Source: Nissolia schottii
Taxonomy: Eukaryota > Streptophyta > Magnoliopsida > Fabales > Fabaceae
Direction of reading: 5' to 3'
DNA: 64,000 nucleotides
Assembly (NCBI GenBank): GCA_003254905.1
Contig: QANU01112481.1
Coordinates: 591,368-655,367, forward strand
Part shown: positions 52,501 through 63,880 of the stretch, in pieces
How positions within the stretch are numbered: the stretch's first letter is position 1
How the letters are laid out: each line of letters opens with the position of its first letter
The notes under the pieces: generated by a model
What the model was told of the DNA's origin: nothing
Databases searched by the model: none
The model's input: only the letters and a program-made list of their open reading frames with translations
Position numbers and translations under genes: made by a program

Positions 52501-54224
52501 CACCTTATCTTATAAAAAGTAAGATGTGAGTCGACACAGTGTCTCATACAAAATGAGTACATAAAACACTTTTTTACCTCTTAAACCTACTAAATAATTG
52601 AACATGTTTCTAATGTGTCTGTCCGTTTAACTATCTAACAAACTACAAATGTTATTTGTACTACTTTATGAGATATCTTCAAAGGAGTACTCTAAGGTGT
52701 TCCTTAATTATTAGTTGAGAAAAAAATTTAAGATTCACTCTTAACTATTTAAGAGACATTTCATGATATCTCTTTAAAAATGTCTTAAAAAGTAGAACAA
52801 ATAACATGCTTAAAAAAATGCTCATTGAACATACAAAAACATATTTACAGTTCATCACTCCTCTCATGACACATCAGTTCACTTCATAAAAAGTGATCTC
52901 CATGATTTATTGTGAGAGAGTGAGAAGATGTAAACATATTTTTGTAAGTTTAAATAGCAAAACTGTAACATGGTTTGGGATTTATGGTCCTCAAAGTTGG
53001 TTTGTACAAATAGCATCCCTGACGGTATATAAAGCAACTTTGACAACCCCTAAACCCCCAACCAACCACTTGCTGCAATATATCAACCCCAAATATGTGG
53101 CATCATCTCACAACAGAATATCATTATTGCGGGTGGCTGCATTAACTTCTTACTACATCAACTTCCCTTAACCATGCTTCAGGTATCTTTTCTGCTGCTC
53201 CTACTCCCACAACGTAGCACCAAAGGGAAAATATATTGCTTTTGTGACAACAGAAGCAGAGACCGACAATCCTGAGCAGGAACTGAAGGCTGGCATAGAT
53301 CTCCTTGGACCTGTGGATGAAATATTTTTTGACTCCTACGATAGATATGAACCAACTAACCAGCATGATGCTGACAGCTGCTTCATATCCACAGTAAGTA
53401 TGATTGAAAGGGAAAACTAATCTTCTGTATGTGTGTAGTTTCACGGTGTAGACAGAACTTACAAAGTCATACTGCTCAATTAAGGTCCTTTTTCTTTCTT
53501 GTTTTTATCCCAAATGTTCCATCTTCATCTAGTCCCCTTGCCAGATTGTTGGGGCATTGCTAACTCGACGTACTTGTATATATTTTCTTTTCTCAATTAA
53601 GTATGCTTATCAATGCTGGCACGAGTAAGAATGCTACATCAACCCTCCCTAGTCCTCCGATCCCACCAAGTCGGAACCTCGTGCACTTGACTGCTCTCTA
53701 GCTGCTATTTTGTTAGGATTTTGAGTTTTAGAAGGATGAGTTTGTACTGTAAATGTCTTGCCATATTTCTTTAACCATTGATCACATCCTGAAATGTAAA
53801 TTTTGCAGAGCTATGATGCGACAACACATTTTGAAACCACGGTGAGAGACGTGATTGCCATGTACAGCAAGATAACTGGAAAGGTAAATAGTATTTCTGT
53901 CTTACCTTGTGAACAGAAAGTTGCCAATTATTGTTTCCTATGTGAATCCAAGAACTGCAGGGTCAGTTTGTCCGTATTTGCATGTATGGACTACAGAAAA
54001 ACAAATGGCAATTATAGTTCTTTAGTGATTAGACTAATTATTTCAGCCTTTCAGGGTTCTGGTACATGATAAGTTTCCTTCCGAGTTTGAGTTCAGCTCT
54101 TGAAAGAAAGTTATTTACTATGCCACCCTACTGTTTCCACTGATTCATTTTTTGATTGCTTCATATATCTCAGGATTTGGACCTGTCTGTGGATCTGAGT
54201 GCTGCTAGTGCTGCTGAAGAATGA
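49574..54224 (+). CDS. GDI1: Rab GDP-dissociation inhibitor (RabGDI)
   Basis: Cytosolic chaperone that extracts prenylated GDP-Rab GTPases from membranes and returns them in vesicle traffic. Exons: 49574-49660, 49875-49937, 50026-50109, 50331-50438, 50540-50712, 51026-51137, 51390-51470, 51552-51614, 52023-52124, 52214-52338, 53183-53393, 53809-53883, 54174-54224; 444 aa (Arabidopsis GDI about 445). All junctions are GT-AG and in frame. The N-terminal [20 protein letters not shown] is the GDI/REP nucleotide-fold signature. [11 protein letters not shown] and the Rab-binding stretch [20 protein letters not shown] follow, then the conserved [14 protein letters not shown] and a C-terminus of [10 protein letters not shown]. 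The start GCCATGG fits plant context. A CT-rich leader (about 49498-49525) precedes it. Substitutions against common GDIs ([33 protein letters not shown]) are conservative. Confidence 0.95.
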
Positions 54225-55724
54225 ATTTTGAGTTTTTCCGTCGTTTATTCTGCATCAGCTCCCTAGTGCTAACTCGTTTTGATATTGTACTTTCCTAATA
54301 TTTCTCCCCAAGGCTGAGATTGATCTGTGCTTTCGTCTTCTCTCACCAAGGGGCCAGGAGAATTCTTGTCATGCAATTTGTTTGTTTTATTTTTCTTTGG
54401 TGATTAATTTGTTTGTTTTTTATTACTAACACTTCAAAGATGTATGGTCCTATCATCATATATTCCTATATTTTTCAACTAGTTAAAATAGAAAGTACTA
54501 AATTTAAAAAAAAAGAGGTTATTTTTATTTTTAAAGTAATGAAGTGAAATCAAACTATATATTAGAAAATATAAAACTATTCTAAAAAATATAAGGTTGT
54601 TAAGAAGTTCATTCCTAACAAACATCTCTAGAAATCGTTGAATTTGCCCGTGCCATTCAATAAATATGCATTAGAATGTAGAAACCAGTCCCACTAACTG
54701 GGAATGGGCTAATAAAATGACAACGGGTTCTTGTAAGTTTCGTGTCTTGAAACTATCGTTGGGACATTAATTATGTAACATGCTTTATTCTCTTTTTCTC
54801 TCTTTTAAAATAGTTGCACACATTTTTACTTTTTCTTGTTTTAAAATAGTTGTTCACTTATTAAATTTAAATACCATTAATTATTTTTCTTTTTTAGCAT
54901 ATCCTTATTAAATAAATTCTTTCACATACTTATCTACTATAATTACTGTAATCATTCACTATAAATAAGAACAATTAAGTAAAATACTATCAATATTTTC
55001 TTACTTGCATAATTTCTAGTTATTAAGAACAATTATTTTGAAACGGAGGGAGTATGTGTCAAAGAATGCCTACTATTCTAACCAAGGCTTAGTTGTTTCA
55101 CACTACAATTGAAGTAGAGGAAGGGCGAGTTGGTGTAGTTTGACCCCGTTTGAGCTTCACCACACCCTCTCTATACTTACTCCCTTCTCGTCTCGCCAAA
55201 CTTTAGAAGAGGTTGGAAATTGCTGTGGGCCAAAGGTGCACTTTGCAAGGCATTTGGACAAGGTGGAGAGGTGTGATGAGGTAGGTTTTCACCTTTACTC
55301 AGTTCCGCAATCCCCATTGAAAGGGTTTACATGCTCTATTGCAAATCTTCATGAAATGCAGATTCAGTTACTTATACCTTACGCTTTCATATATTTGCAG
55401 TTAGCAAGTATAACATATGAACACATCACAAAGTTATTTGGCAACTGCTCAATTTTAAATATCAATATATTTTTACTTTATGAAATTTATAACCGAAGTT
55501 AGGGAGTGAGGTATGCATAGTATCTGGTCCATATAATTTGATAGGCATTATCAGCTAGAGGAATTTGAAAAGAATATGTGAAGAACAAAACAATTTATTT
55601 TCCCCCTGCATTTTACCTTAAGCATACAAAGCAAGAGTTAAACAAATACATACGTGAATCCAAATCAAGACATGTCTATATCCTATGTTTGGCCAAAATC
55701 CAGTGGGAAACTACAGATGTTACT
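54225..55724. other. Spacer between the convergent GDI and PAS2 genes
   Basis: It contains the 3' ends of both genes, a Stowaway-like repeat (54785-55054), and otherwise AT-rich sequence with short plus-strand frames that have no recognisable product. Confidence 0.6.
54785..55054. mobile_element. Stowaway-like MITE
   Basis: The right end reads CAATTATTTTGAAACGGAGGG then AGTA, i.e. TACTCCCTCCGTTTC when reversed, the Stowaway/Tc1-mariner MITE end. Towards the left AAAATAGTTGCACAC and AAAATAGTTGTTCACTT are diverged counterparts of AAAATAATTGTTC. The left terminus is badly decayed, so its limit is approximate. Confidence 0.5.
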
Positions 55725-58700
55725 CTATTCCCTCTTTGATTTTGAGAGAGCTTTCGTCCTTTGTGCAAGCATGTATCTATACATGTGAGGACTACCTGCA
55801 TGGAATTATGCCATCCAAACAGTTAACAACAGGCAACCAGAAGATATGCAAGTCTTAAGGTTAGGACATAAGCAGTGAAAAAGGTGCAGAGTTCATACCT
55901 GGAACATAGATTCCCAGTGCAATGATAGCAGCAAAGAAGTAATCGAATGAGAAGTTCCATGTGTTGGGCATCCTTATGCAATACTTTTCAGACACCTGAA
56001 AAACAATGTTATGTCATTAACTTGAGTAACAAACGACAAACCGCCATATCAATTATCAAACAGTTCTAGAGTCAATTATGAGTAACAGACTATAAAGTGT
56101 CTCCTCATTTCTTGTTTATCACTTTCGAAATCCCAAGATATATAGCAGGTGATCAAGGGTGATAGGAACTGGGTCTCTAGGGAGGATTAGCGATGCATAA
56201 GGCATCAATGGAGAAATTACGAGCAGAGTCTAGGAGAGTAATGACTCTCAAATATCCCTAACCCTTGAATTTTCATTAGAGTAATAAACACAGGTTCTTG
56301 CATATCCTAATACAGTTCTATCAAAGGTTTTGAAAGGTCAACTGACAACAAACTCAAGGGCAATGCAACATGAAAAATGTCGCGAAGGAAGAGAGTTCCC
56401 TTTCCTTCTTGACTAAACCAAACTCCATAAGCCACTCTAATTCTTGAAGAGGCCTTCTAACAGGACATGCTCTCAGCTTGGTGATAAGTACATGTAAGGG
56501 CAAATGACCAAGACATATATTCATGATAACCAAACATAACAAAAAACAACCAGCAGGTGGTGTAGATCTACTACAGGATTCTAAAGGCATTTGGGACATT
56601 GGCTATTATGTTTCTTTACCTTAATGAATGGCAATGCAATGTATATTAGACCAACTTCGCTGCTAATGCCTGTTGGATACAACAATAAGAAGGTGCTATA
56701 TCTGCAAGGGAAAAAATCATAGCCAATATAATAACCAGATAAGATTTATCCATTACTGTACTCCAAGCAGCTACGAAACATTCAAACTTCATACCTGAGC
56801 CACAAAAGCCATGATGGAGCAAATCCAAAAGCCTCTTTGAACCCAAAGAAAGAATAGCGAATGATCTGCATGCAATTGTAACAGGAAAGAAGATAATCAA
56901 TATTGACCTTTGCTAATAGTTCATTTACATTTTCAATAAAAAAAAAAGGCATATGGTTATCAGGGGCAACTCTGCCAACATGGTATTTAGTTGAAAAACA
57001 CTACATAGCCGGTCCCAAGCCCGGGAAAAGAGGAGGGTTGTGTAAGGCCGTCGACAACCAATGTAAAACTTTGTCGAATCCTCATGACTTGGATCAACAA
57101 TTACATAGTCTGTTGTTGTTGTTGTTGTTGTTGTTGTACGGTTACCAAGGGCAAAAGAAGAACTGCAGGGTAAGATGGTGTACCAGACCTAAAGGCCCAT
57201 TGGTTTGAATTGCAAATAATAGGTGCTTATAACAATTAAATCTAAAAATTAATATTTCATATAAAAAATACATATTTAGATATCTATTCATTGCCGCCAT
57301 GAATCTATACTTGCACAATTTTTATTTGTTCCACATCAGAGCTTTCTATGACATATCAAAACTGCCTCTATGTTTGGCACAATAAACATACATAATCCCA
57401 AGCATCAAGATTAATTTATTATAAACTAGACCAGAAAAAATTAACAATAGGGTATGCCGGGATAATCAGCTCACAATCCATCCATCTACTGGAACTTTTT
57501 CTTAAACTTTAGTCATTTAGCATACTTGCATTGTTAATACAGCATGGAGTCATCACCAAGATACTTTCAAAGTTTGATCAGGCACATAGAGAAGGCTATT
57601 TTTGAAGTGGCAAAAAGGGCAATCTGAAAGTTATTCTACTGGTGTGGCACTAATTCAATGTCTCTTTTCCTGCCATATTGATGACTTATACTTCAGATAA
57701 AATGTTTTCCACTACACCTACACCACCCTATACTTTCATTGACTTAAACAGTGAAATCTTACGGAGCTTAACAATCCCTGAATGAGTTATCTACTTCCAT
57801 GTAATGGTATCCACCAACTGCAATCTACTAGTCATTATCGCCTAACCAAGTAATCCATCAATATTGTTTTCACACTTTCATTTCCTCCAACTACGATAGA
57901 TGAATTTACAGATTGCAAGCAGACAGGAAATTGAATTAGACATGATTAAAGTGCAAATACAACAAAAAACCACTAAGCAGTTTCTGAAAGACTTGCCTCA
58001 GTGATAGACCAGCTGATTAATAGCGAGCTAACAAGCATATGAGTCCGAGTCTGCCATTCACATACATAAAAGTAACTTCTCAATAAAAGAAATGCTAAAA
58101 CCTGAATTAATGAACTAAAAAGAAAGGAAAAAGTTCAAATTTGTCTCAACCTCAGGGAAACTCCATAAGATGCCCCAAACAAGGTACAACCTTGAACCTA
58201 TTTGTGGCAATGTTGCTGACACTGGAGACCTCACCAACCCTTCACCATTGAATGAGAAAAATAGAAAGTCAATAAACACGCAGAATCTAACATCAATTAA
58301 TTCCCATCTTTATTAACCACCCCCCCCCCCCCCGCCCAAAAAATTTTTAAAAAAAAGGTAATTACAATTAGCAACAGAGATTACTCACCCACCAAGCCAT
58401 GCAGAATCTAGCACACCATGCAATCCAAGGCAGCACCAAAAAAAAAAGTAGGAAGTTAAGAATCCCACAATAATTTTGAAACGTATTCCGAGAAAACAAA
58501 CAAAAGGGTATCTCCAGAGCTAATAAAAATCAATATTTTCTTCTGGACTAAAGCTATACCTCTAAGGCAGCAGCAGTTTGAGCACAAAGCAAGGGCTTTT
58601 CGGCTGCGTTGTACACGTTTTCATGGCCTGATTCCTTCAACGTCTTCAAAACATGATATAGAACCTGACACCTGCGCAAAAATAGAGCAATTTCCACTCA

Positions 58701-58855
58701 GAAACAAATACGCAGCAAAAGAAGAAAGATCTGAAAAAACAAAATATTGAAAAGAGAGAAATTTGAGTGCGAACATAATAATACCATCCGAAGAAGACGG
58801 TCCAGTTGTAGAGGCAGAGATAGAGGCGTCTGAGAAGGGAGAAGAAACCCGCCAT
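55725..58855 (-). CDS. PAS2: Very-long-chain (3R)-3-hydroxyacyl-CoA dehydratase, PASTICCINO2 type
   Basis: Third step of very-long-chain fatty acid elongation at the ER: dehydration of 3-hydroxyacyl-CoA. Exons (minus): 58855-58785, 58671-58560, 58407-58389, 58239-58151, 58050-57997, 56865-56795, 56701-56620, 55995-55899, 55795-55725; 221 aa, the same length as Arabidopsis PAS2. Multi-pass membrane protein beginning MAGFFSLLRRLYLCLYNW and ending RTKALSKSKRE, a basic tail with a KxKxx-like ER-retrieval pattern. The family motif LLYPTGISSE carries the Tyr and, seven residues on, the Glu corresponding to the catalytic pair of yeast Phs1 (from knowledge of the family). Exon 3 is only 19 nt. Exon 5 ends in a GC donor (GAG|GCAAGT). 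All other junctions are GT-AG and in frame. Confidence 0.95.
56950..57190. repeat. SINE/LINE-like repeat with (TTG)n tail in PAS2 intron 5
   Basis: Inside the 1.1 kb intron 57996-56866 there is a less AT-rich segment (AAGCCCGGGAAAAGAGGAGG, GTCGACAACCAATGTAAAAC, TTGTCGAATCC) ending in about nine TTG units at 57111-57137. This phrase is familiar as a dispersed repeat in dicots, and a TTG tail is typical of some plant SINEs. Exact ends and duplication were not determined. Confidence 0.4.
58320..58333. repeat. Poly-C run in PAS2 intron 3
   Basis: Fourteen C followed by GCCC and an A/T run, between exons 3 and 4. Prone to sequencing error. Confidence 0.8.
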
Positions 58856-60058
58856 TGAGGTTGAAATGAAAGTGGTCAACAGTGAGATCTGAGAAACTAA
58901 GAAAGAAAAAAAAATGAAGAAAACAAAGCAAATGCTTTGTTCAAAGGATGGAAGATTCGATGTTAAATGACAAACAATAAAAGGGGGGTATTGATTGATT
59001 TATTGAGGTGGGAACAAGGAGGGTGGTTGGTTTGCTCAATTAAAACGGTGCAGTTGGGTAGTTCAACTCTCTCATCCACCTTCAATGTTTTTGGGATCAG
59101 TAGAACGTGTGTCTCTGTAGCCGTGTAGGAGCTGTTGTTCGTTGGGCAGCTTGCAGATGCAGCGATAAAACTAAGACTAAAATTACACTCTAGCCCATTA
59201 AAACCATCACCAAATCCTTCTAAAACTTTTTCTTCTTTTTAAATTTTTTGTTAGGACATTGATGTCACTTTCATTTTTAGTTAACCTAAAACTTCATTGT
59301 TATTCAATTTTTCTCCTGCCCTGATGTTAATTAAGTTTCTATGAATTGCTGTTAAAGTTTTTGATTAACTTATTAATAATTGAATAAATTATTATCTTCT
59401 ATAAATTTGAAAAAATGAATGCGACGATATTATGTTATAAAATCATAGGTTGAGCAAAAGTATGAGAGGAACAAATGCAACCTATGTGATTGTGTGTAGA
59501 AAATTTCCTAATCGTTGATGTTTTTAATAGATTAAGTTATGTCAAGAGATTCGATAATCACTATAGGTAAAGATAATCGTTCAACCTCGAGACAGAATTG
59601 TGATTATCATAGAAACTCTGACTATTAATTAACTAAATTAATAATTGAATAACAATATTTTAAGATAATTGTGTGTTTTTGTCTATGAACACATCTAAGT
59701 CTATAATAGATGAAGTCAATGTCGTAGTCTCTTCTCTTAATTTCTTCTCCCATTATTTAAAGTTGGTTTTGTAATATTTTTTGGGCTTTCTGTTTGGTCC
59801 CTAAAAAATTTTTCGTTAAGATTTATCCTTATAAAAAAAATTTGTTCATTTTTAATCTTTGTCATTAATTTGAGTTGGACGATGCTTTGAGTTGAACAAT
59901 GCTAACGTAACCGTTTAGTTCCCGTGGCATAATCCAACCAACCATGAACCTAACCCAATACACAAACCAGAGCCGTTTTCAAATCCCTCTTCCACCCAAC
60001 CACCATCCATCCTCTTCCCTTCCCCAAATCTCCAACCACCGTCCGTTTCCTTCCCCAA
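58856..60058. other. PAS2 upstream region and spacer, no further gene seen
   Basis: The segment to about 59150 is the likely PAS2 leader and promoter. The rest is AT-rich. A stretch near 59780-59900 (TTTGGTCCCTAAAAAATTTT) looks like half of a MULE-type MITE, but no partner arm was found. Confidence 0.5.
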
Positions 60059-60400
60059 ATGAAGGACGCGGCGGCAGAGAAAGGCAGTGACTTAGCCAAC
60101 GCAGCGACCGGAACAAAGGACAAAGCCGGCGAAGCCACGGAGAAGACATCAGACACCATCAACCAAGCAGCACGCGACGCAAAGAACAAGGCCTTAGAGA
60201 AAACAGAGGAAGCCAAAGAGCGAGTCAAACGAGCAGATCAATTGGGCCAAAGAGAAAGCGAAAGAAGGGTACGATGCAGCCAAGGAGACACTGGAATCCG
60301 CAAAGGAGAGTGTTGAGTCAAACTATGAAGCTGCAAAGTAGAAATCAGAGGAAGTAGTGAAGGATAAGCTTGGTGGTGGACAACATCAACAGAAGCTGCC
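60059..60400 (+). pseudogene. Group 3 LEA-like pseudogene (frameshift plus stop)
   Basis: From the ATG at 60059 it reads MKDAAAEKGSDLANAATG, then KAGEATEKTSDTINQAARDA and KALEKTEEAKERVK: Ala/Lys/Glu/Thr-rich 11-mer-like repeats of the LEA_4/group 3 kind that form amphipathic helices in desiccation tolerance. Around 60239-60243 the frame shifts by one base. The downstream frame continues WAKEKAKEGYDAAKETLES and SVESNYEAAK, then meets TAG at 60339 and resumes KSEEVVKDKLGGG. Thus one indel and one nonsense change break a single ancestral frame. An alternative is a real short protein ending at 60316, but its last ~25 residues lack LEA character. No intron is seen. Confidence 0.65.
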
Positions 60401-60942
60401 TGTGTTTGCGTCTCTCGTGTTTTCATGTGGTTGTATTTTATGGTTTATATTCTTTCACTGTGTTTTCTTTAAAACAAAAAAACCCATGAAATAAAAATAG
60501 AAATCTAATAGATTATTATTGCTGATTTATCGCAATTAAAAATTGAGACGCAATGCAATTTTGCTCATGATCAAGATCTCCTTTTCCAAATGAAAAGGAA
60601 AGGAAAGAGTTATGTTCACCATCATTGTAAAAAGCTCGCTTTAAAACTTAAATGTAATAACTTTTACACTTTTAGTACTAGAAAACGCTTTGGATGTTGC
60701 TTAAAATGCTAATTGAAGTAAAAGTTATATGTTTTACGCTTTAAAGCAATAAAAACCTTAAAATATCGCTTTTAATCATAAAAATATAAATTTTATAACT
60801 ATACCCATAATAAACTACAAAATTGGGACTTCAATCGCATTTTATTTGGACTTATGGATTGGGCCAAATTTTTAGTAGTAGCCCAATAAAAGTAGACTTT
60901 ACATAGTGGTTATAAAAAAAATAACCATTCAAACACAAAAAC

Positions 60943-60975
<33 letters not shown>

Positions 60976-61820
60976 CAAGATTTTGGTTATCCCATTACCA
61001 ATATATTTTTGAGTCTTTTGGCTCTCCGTTCCAACGTAATTAAAGTGAAGTGTGAACCTTATGAGATTTACGATTTATGTTATTGTTATTTTTGAAGAAT
61101 GAATATGCAATTGGTTAGTTTGCTAACTATAAAAGTGGTTTTTTTATTAATTACTTATGAGTTGTAAACATTTTATGTTATACAATTTGTGTGATTTTAG
61201 ATCTTATAAATTATTTAAGATTTTACATATCAATACAAATAAGTTTATGAATTATTTTAAAATAATTTTCTTTGTAATAAGTAACATCTGCATTCTTGCG
61301 CTTTGCTTTTATGCTTTACTCAACATTATTTATACAGGATATTTGTCACAACTTATTTCACCATCTCTGAAAGGGTTATACACGGGCCAGATCAAATTTT
61401 AAAGGTAAATGGTAAGACCAACTGACTCGAGTATTGGGTTGGATAAAATTGGTTTCCATTTTTTTGAGTACGTCACTTAACCTTAACTTGACCTGACACC
61501 AAAAGGGTCAAGTCAGTGGATACCCGAACACCCGCCCTTTAATAAAAATAAAAATAAAAATTATAGATCTAGATCTTGATGAGGAATTTCAAATAGATCC
61601 AAATCTGGAGTTTCAAACAAAAGAAAAAAGCAAGAAGAAGATTTATCCATCTGGTCCTGGTACCTTGAAAGAAGACATTTGCATAACTGCTTTTGTTTAA
61701 CTTCCTCTCTAGAAATGGTTGTCGAAAGGTTAGTGACTCCCTCCATAGTGATAATAGTTCTCAAGTGAGACTTCTTTTATACATAAAGGGATACCATCTC
61801 ATCACTTTATTACTTTTGCT
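60401..61820. other. Intergenic stretch with AAT microsatellite
   Basis: AT-rich. An (AAT)n tract lies at 60942-60974. Near 61390-61560 there are GGGTCAAGTCAG / CTTGACCTGACACC repeats in inverted orientation that may be hAT-like debris. No gene supported. Confidence 0.5.
60942..60974. repeat. (AAT)n microsatellite
   Basis: About eleven AAT units. Confidence 0.95.
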
Positions 61821-61840
61821 TGTTAAAATTGCAACAAGGT

Positions 61841-62330
61841 GTTTTTTTTTTTTTTTTTCACAAGCTTCATTTCAACTAAAAGAAACAAGATACAACCACT
61901 AATGCCAACAAGAAAAGATATAAGATATAGCAGCCTCCAAGGTGGGAAGGCTAGAAGCCAGAGACGGTCAATAGAGGGCAATAACCAAGACTGGGAGCAA
62001 CTCCCTACGATGAGCCCCAAATAGAAATTGGCCAGGATTGCCACAGTGAAAATTGAGTAGATGGCCCTGTTAAAAATCCTGCCCTCAAAAACCTCCAACG
62101 GAAAAAAAAAATATAGATGAAGAAAAAAGAGAATCAAACTAGTAATTTTACACAAATCTCACTGACCTTAAAAATACAAAGCCCATACAGCGAGAGGAGG
62201 CCCAACCCAAAGGTTCGAGCCCACAACACTAAGTACAAGTTTTTATCCATCAAACCCCCTTGTGGTAGTATTACAAGGCCACACTTCTAACCACTTGTGC
62301 TCATGCCTCATCCACACAGTTTGCTCTTTT
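61841..62330 (-). mobile_element. Retroposon-like sequence with poly(A) tail (minus strand)
   Basis: Read on the minus strand it ends in a run of about 18 A at 61841-61858. Near its 5' side it has a box A-like GCACAAGTGGTTAGAAG (about 62290) and a box B-like GGGCTCGAACC (about 62205-62220), suggesting tRNA-derived promoter elements, but their spacing is wider than in most SINEs. The body gives a hydrophobic but unrecognised frame. No flanking duplication was found, so it could be a composite or a LINE 3' end. Confidence 0.3.
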
Positions 62331-62943
62331 TCTTTTAAATTATGGCGAAATCATTGGATCTAAGCCCTCTAGTCCTAGGGCAGGGTCAAATACTGGTGTT
62401 TTATGGGCCAATAAAATACAAGGCCAGCATATGTTGTTTATGGGCTAATGAAATACCATGCAGTTAACTCTCGGCCCAAAAGTTATAGTAGACGAGGCAA
62501 ATTACCTTTTTTTTAAAGAACCGTGATTATTGCACATTAGGTTTTGCACATCCGGTGCACACTTAAGGCAATAACTACCAGCGGCACCTCGATCCCAACA
62601 AAATCAGAGAATGTGTCCCACTCTAGCAAAACGTGTATGTGTCACACACTCTCTCATTGAATCCCTCGGCACTCCAACCGTTCACATTTCGCGCTCTCTA
62701 CGAAAACCTTTCTTCTCCTAGAGCTGTTGCGACATAACCCTCTTGTCTTCCTCTCAGTCACTGCTCCTTCTTCCTCATTCTTTTGCAACCACATTTTTCA
62801 ACTCTTCCATCGCAAAGCTTTTTGGTCTCCGTAACTACTAATAAGACCTAATGCTTACTAGTTCGTTTTCTTTTTCCAACTTAATCGTCGAACAAAAAAC
62901 TCGGTCTGTCTTTCCTTTTGCTATTTTTGTTCGGCTAAATAAT

Positions 62944-63324
62944 GGTTATGTCTTCTTGTTTAAGAAAGTTATGTCTTATTTTACGAACAATTGTGTCTAA
63001 ATATGAAAAAGGTTGTGTCTGAGTAAAATAAGTGGTTGTGTCTGAGTAAAATAAATGGTTGTGTCTCGTTCTCTACAACGATTGTGTCTGGTGTTGGTAA
63101 GTGGTTGTATCTGTCTTTCGTGGTTATGTCTACTTATGGTTAAGTTTGTAACACTCTATGGTTACATTCATAATGCTTCTATGTCTGTCTTTTACACAAG
63201 GTTATGTTCCAATATACAACAAAGTTATGTCCTACACAACCGAAAGGTTGTGTCTCGTACTTCGTCACGGTTAGGTCTATGTTTGCTAGTTGGTTGTGTC
63301 TTTCTGCATTATATTGTTGTGTCT
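62944..63324 (+). repeat. Degenerate 23-bp-period minisatellite, plus orientation arm
   Basis: The core GGTTRTGTCT recurs about 16 times. Starts were read near 62944, 62967, 62989, 63011, 63034, 63057, 63080, 63103, 63122, 63138, 63160, 63200, 63223, 63246, 63269, 63292 and 63315, so mostly 22-23 bp apart. The units at 63011 and 63034 are almost identical over their full length. Linkers between cores vary. Confidence 0.8.
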
Positions 63325-63383
63325 TCCTGTTTTATTTGTTTATAACGTCACAAACCTAAACTTTATTTAATGCATTAAAATAC

Positions 63384-63880
63384 CTTCAAGTTCTTCAAAG
63401 TTTGACACCATCATCCCTGCATTCTCAGTCAAATGTTGCTAAAACAATCTCTTCATTGTTAATGTCAGTGGTAACTTGAGTTGGAGTGCTAGAGCCATGT
63501 AGCACACTCTCTGTGAAGTAAGACACAACAACTGTATTGTAAGAGACCTAATCATTATTCAATTATAGACCTAACTTATCAACTTTGTAAGACATAACTT
63601 TGGTTTATACCTAGACACAACCATCGTGTTATTATAAGACACAACTATTTTATTAAAAGAGATCTAACCGTTATTTTATTTTAGGCCTAAACTAACAAAT
63701 TTGTAAGACATAGCCGTTGTTTATCTTTAGACACAGCCGTCATGTATGATAATTCACTGAATAATTACCTTCCAACAATGTGAGTTGAGACGGCACCGCC
63801 GTAGCATTGTTGAAACTTTCCAACAACTCCATGAACGATGGCTCATTGCCAACGAAATTTAGTGAGTTCGTCATCGACAT
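63384..63880 (-). pseudogene. Decayed two-exon coding fragment between and across the repeat arms
   Basis: Minus strand. An ATG at 63880 opens MSMTNSLNFVGNEPSF then MELLESFNNATAVPSQ, ending in a good donor (GAAG|GTAATT) at 63769. A good acceptor (TTCACAG) at 63511 joins in frame to GSSTPTQVTTDINNEEIV, which runs into TGA at 63425-63427. A one-base shift there restores NAGMMVSNFEELEG up to another donor at 63384. The splice sites and phase suggest a once-real gene. It is reminiscent of the variable N-termini of FAR1/MULE-derived proteins, but I cannot identify it firmly. The intron (63512-63768) consists almost entirely of the 23-bp repeats. Confidence 0.4.
63521..63738 (-). repeat. Degenerate 23-bp-period minisatellite, inverted arm
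   Basis: The reverse core AGACAYAACC occurs about ten times at 63521, 63543, 63567, 63590, 63613, 63637, 63659, 63683, 63706 and 63729, with spacings of 22-24 bp. It is the same core as the arm at 62944-63324, in the opposite orientation. Confidence 0.8.

Noticed and set aside
55140-55502. 120-codon plus-strand frame between GDI and PAS2
   Set aside because: No family pattern, no supporting splice sites, and it lies in a convergent 3' spacer.
61823-62155. Hydrophobic minus-strand frame with poly-Lys end
   Set aside because: The Lys run is a translated poly(A) tail of a retroposon-like sequence, not a membrane protein gene.
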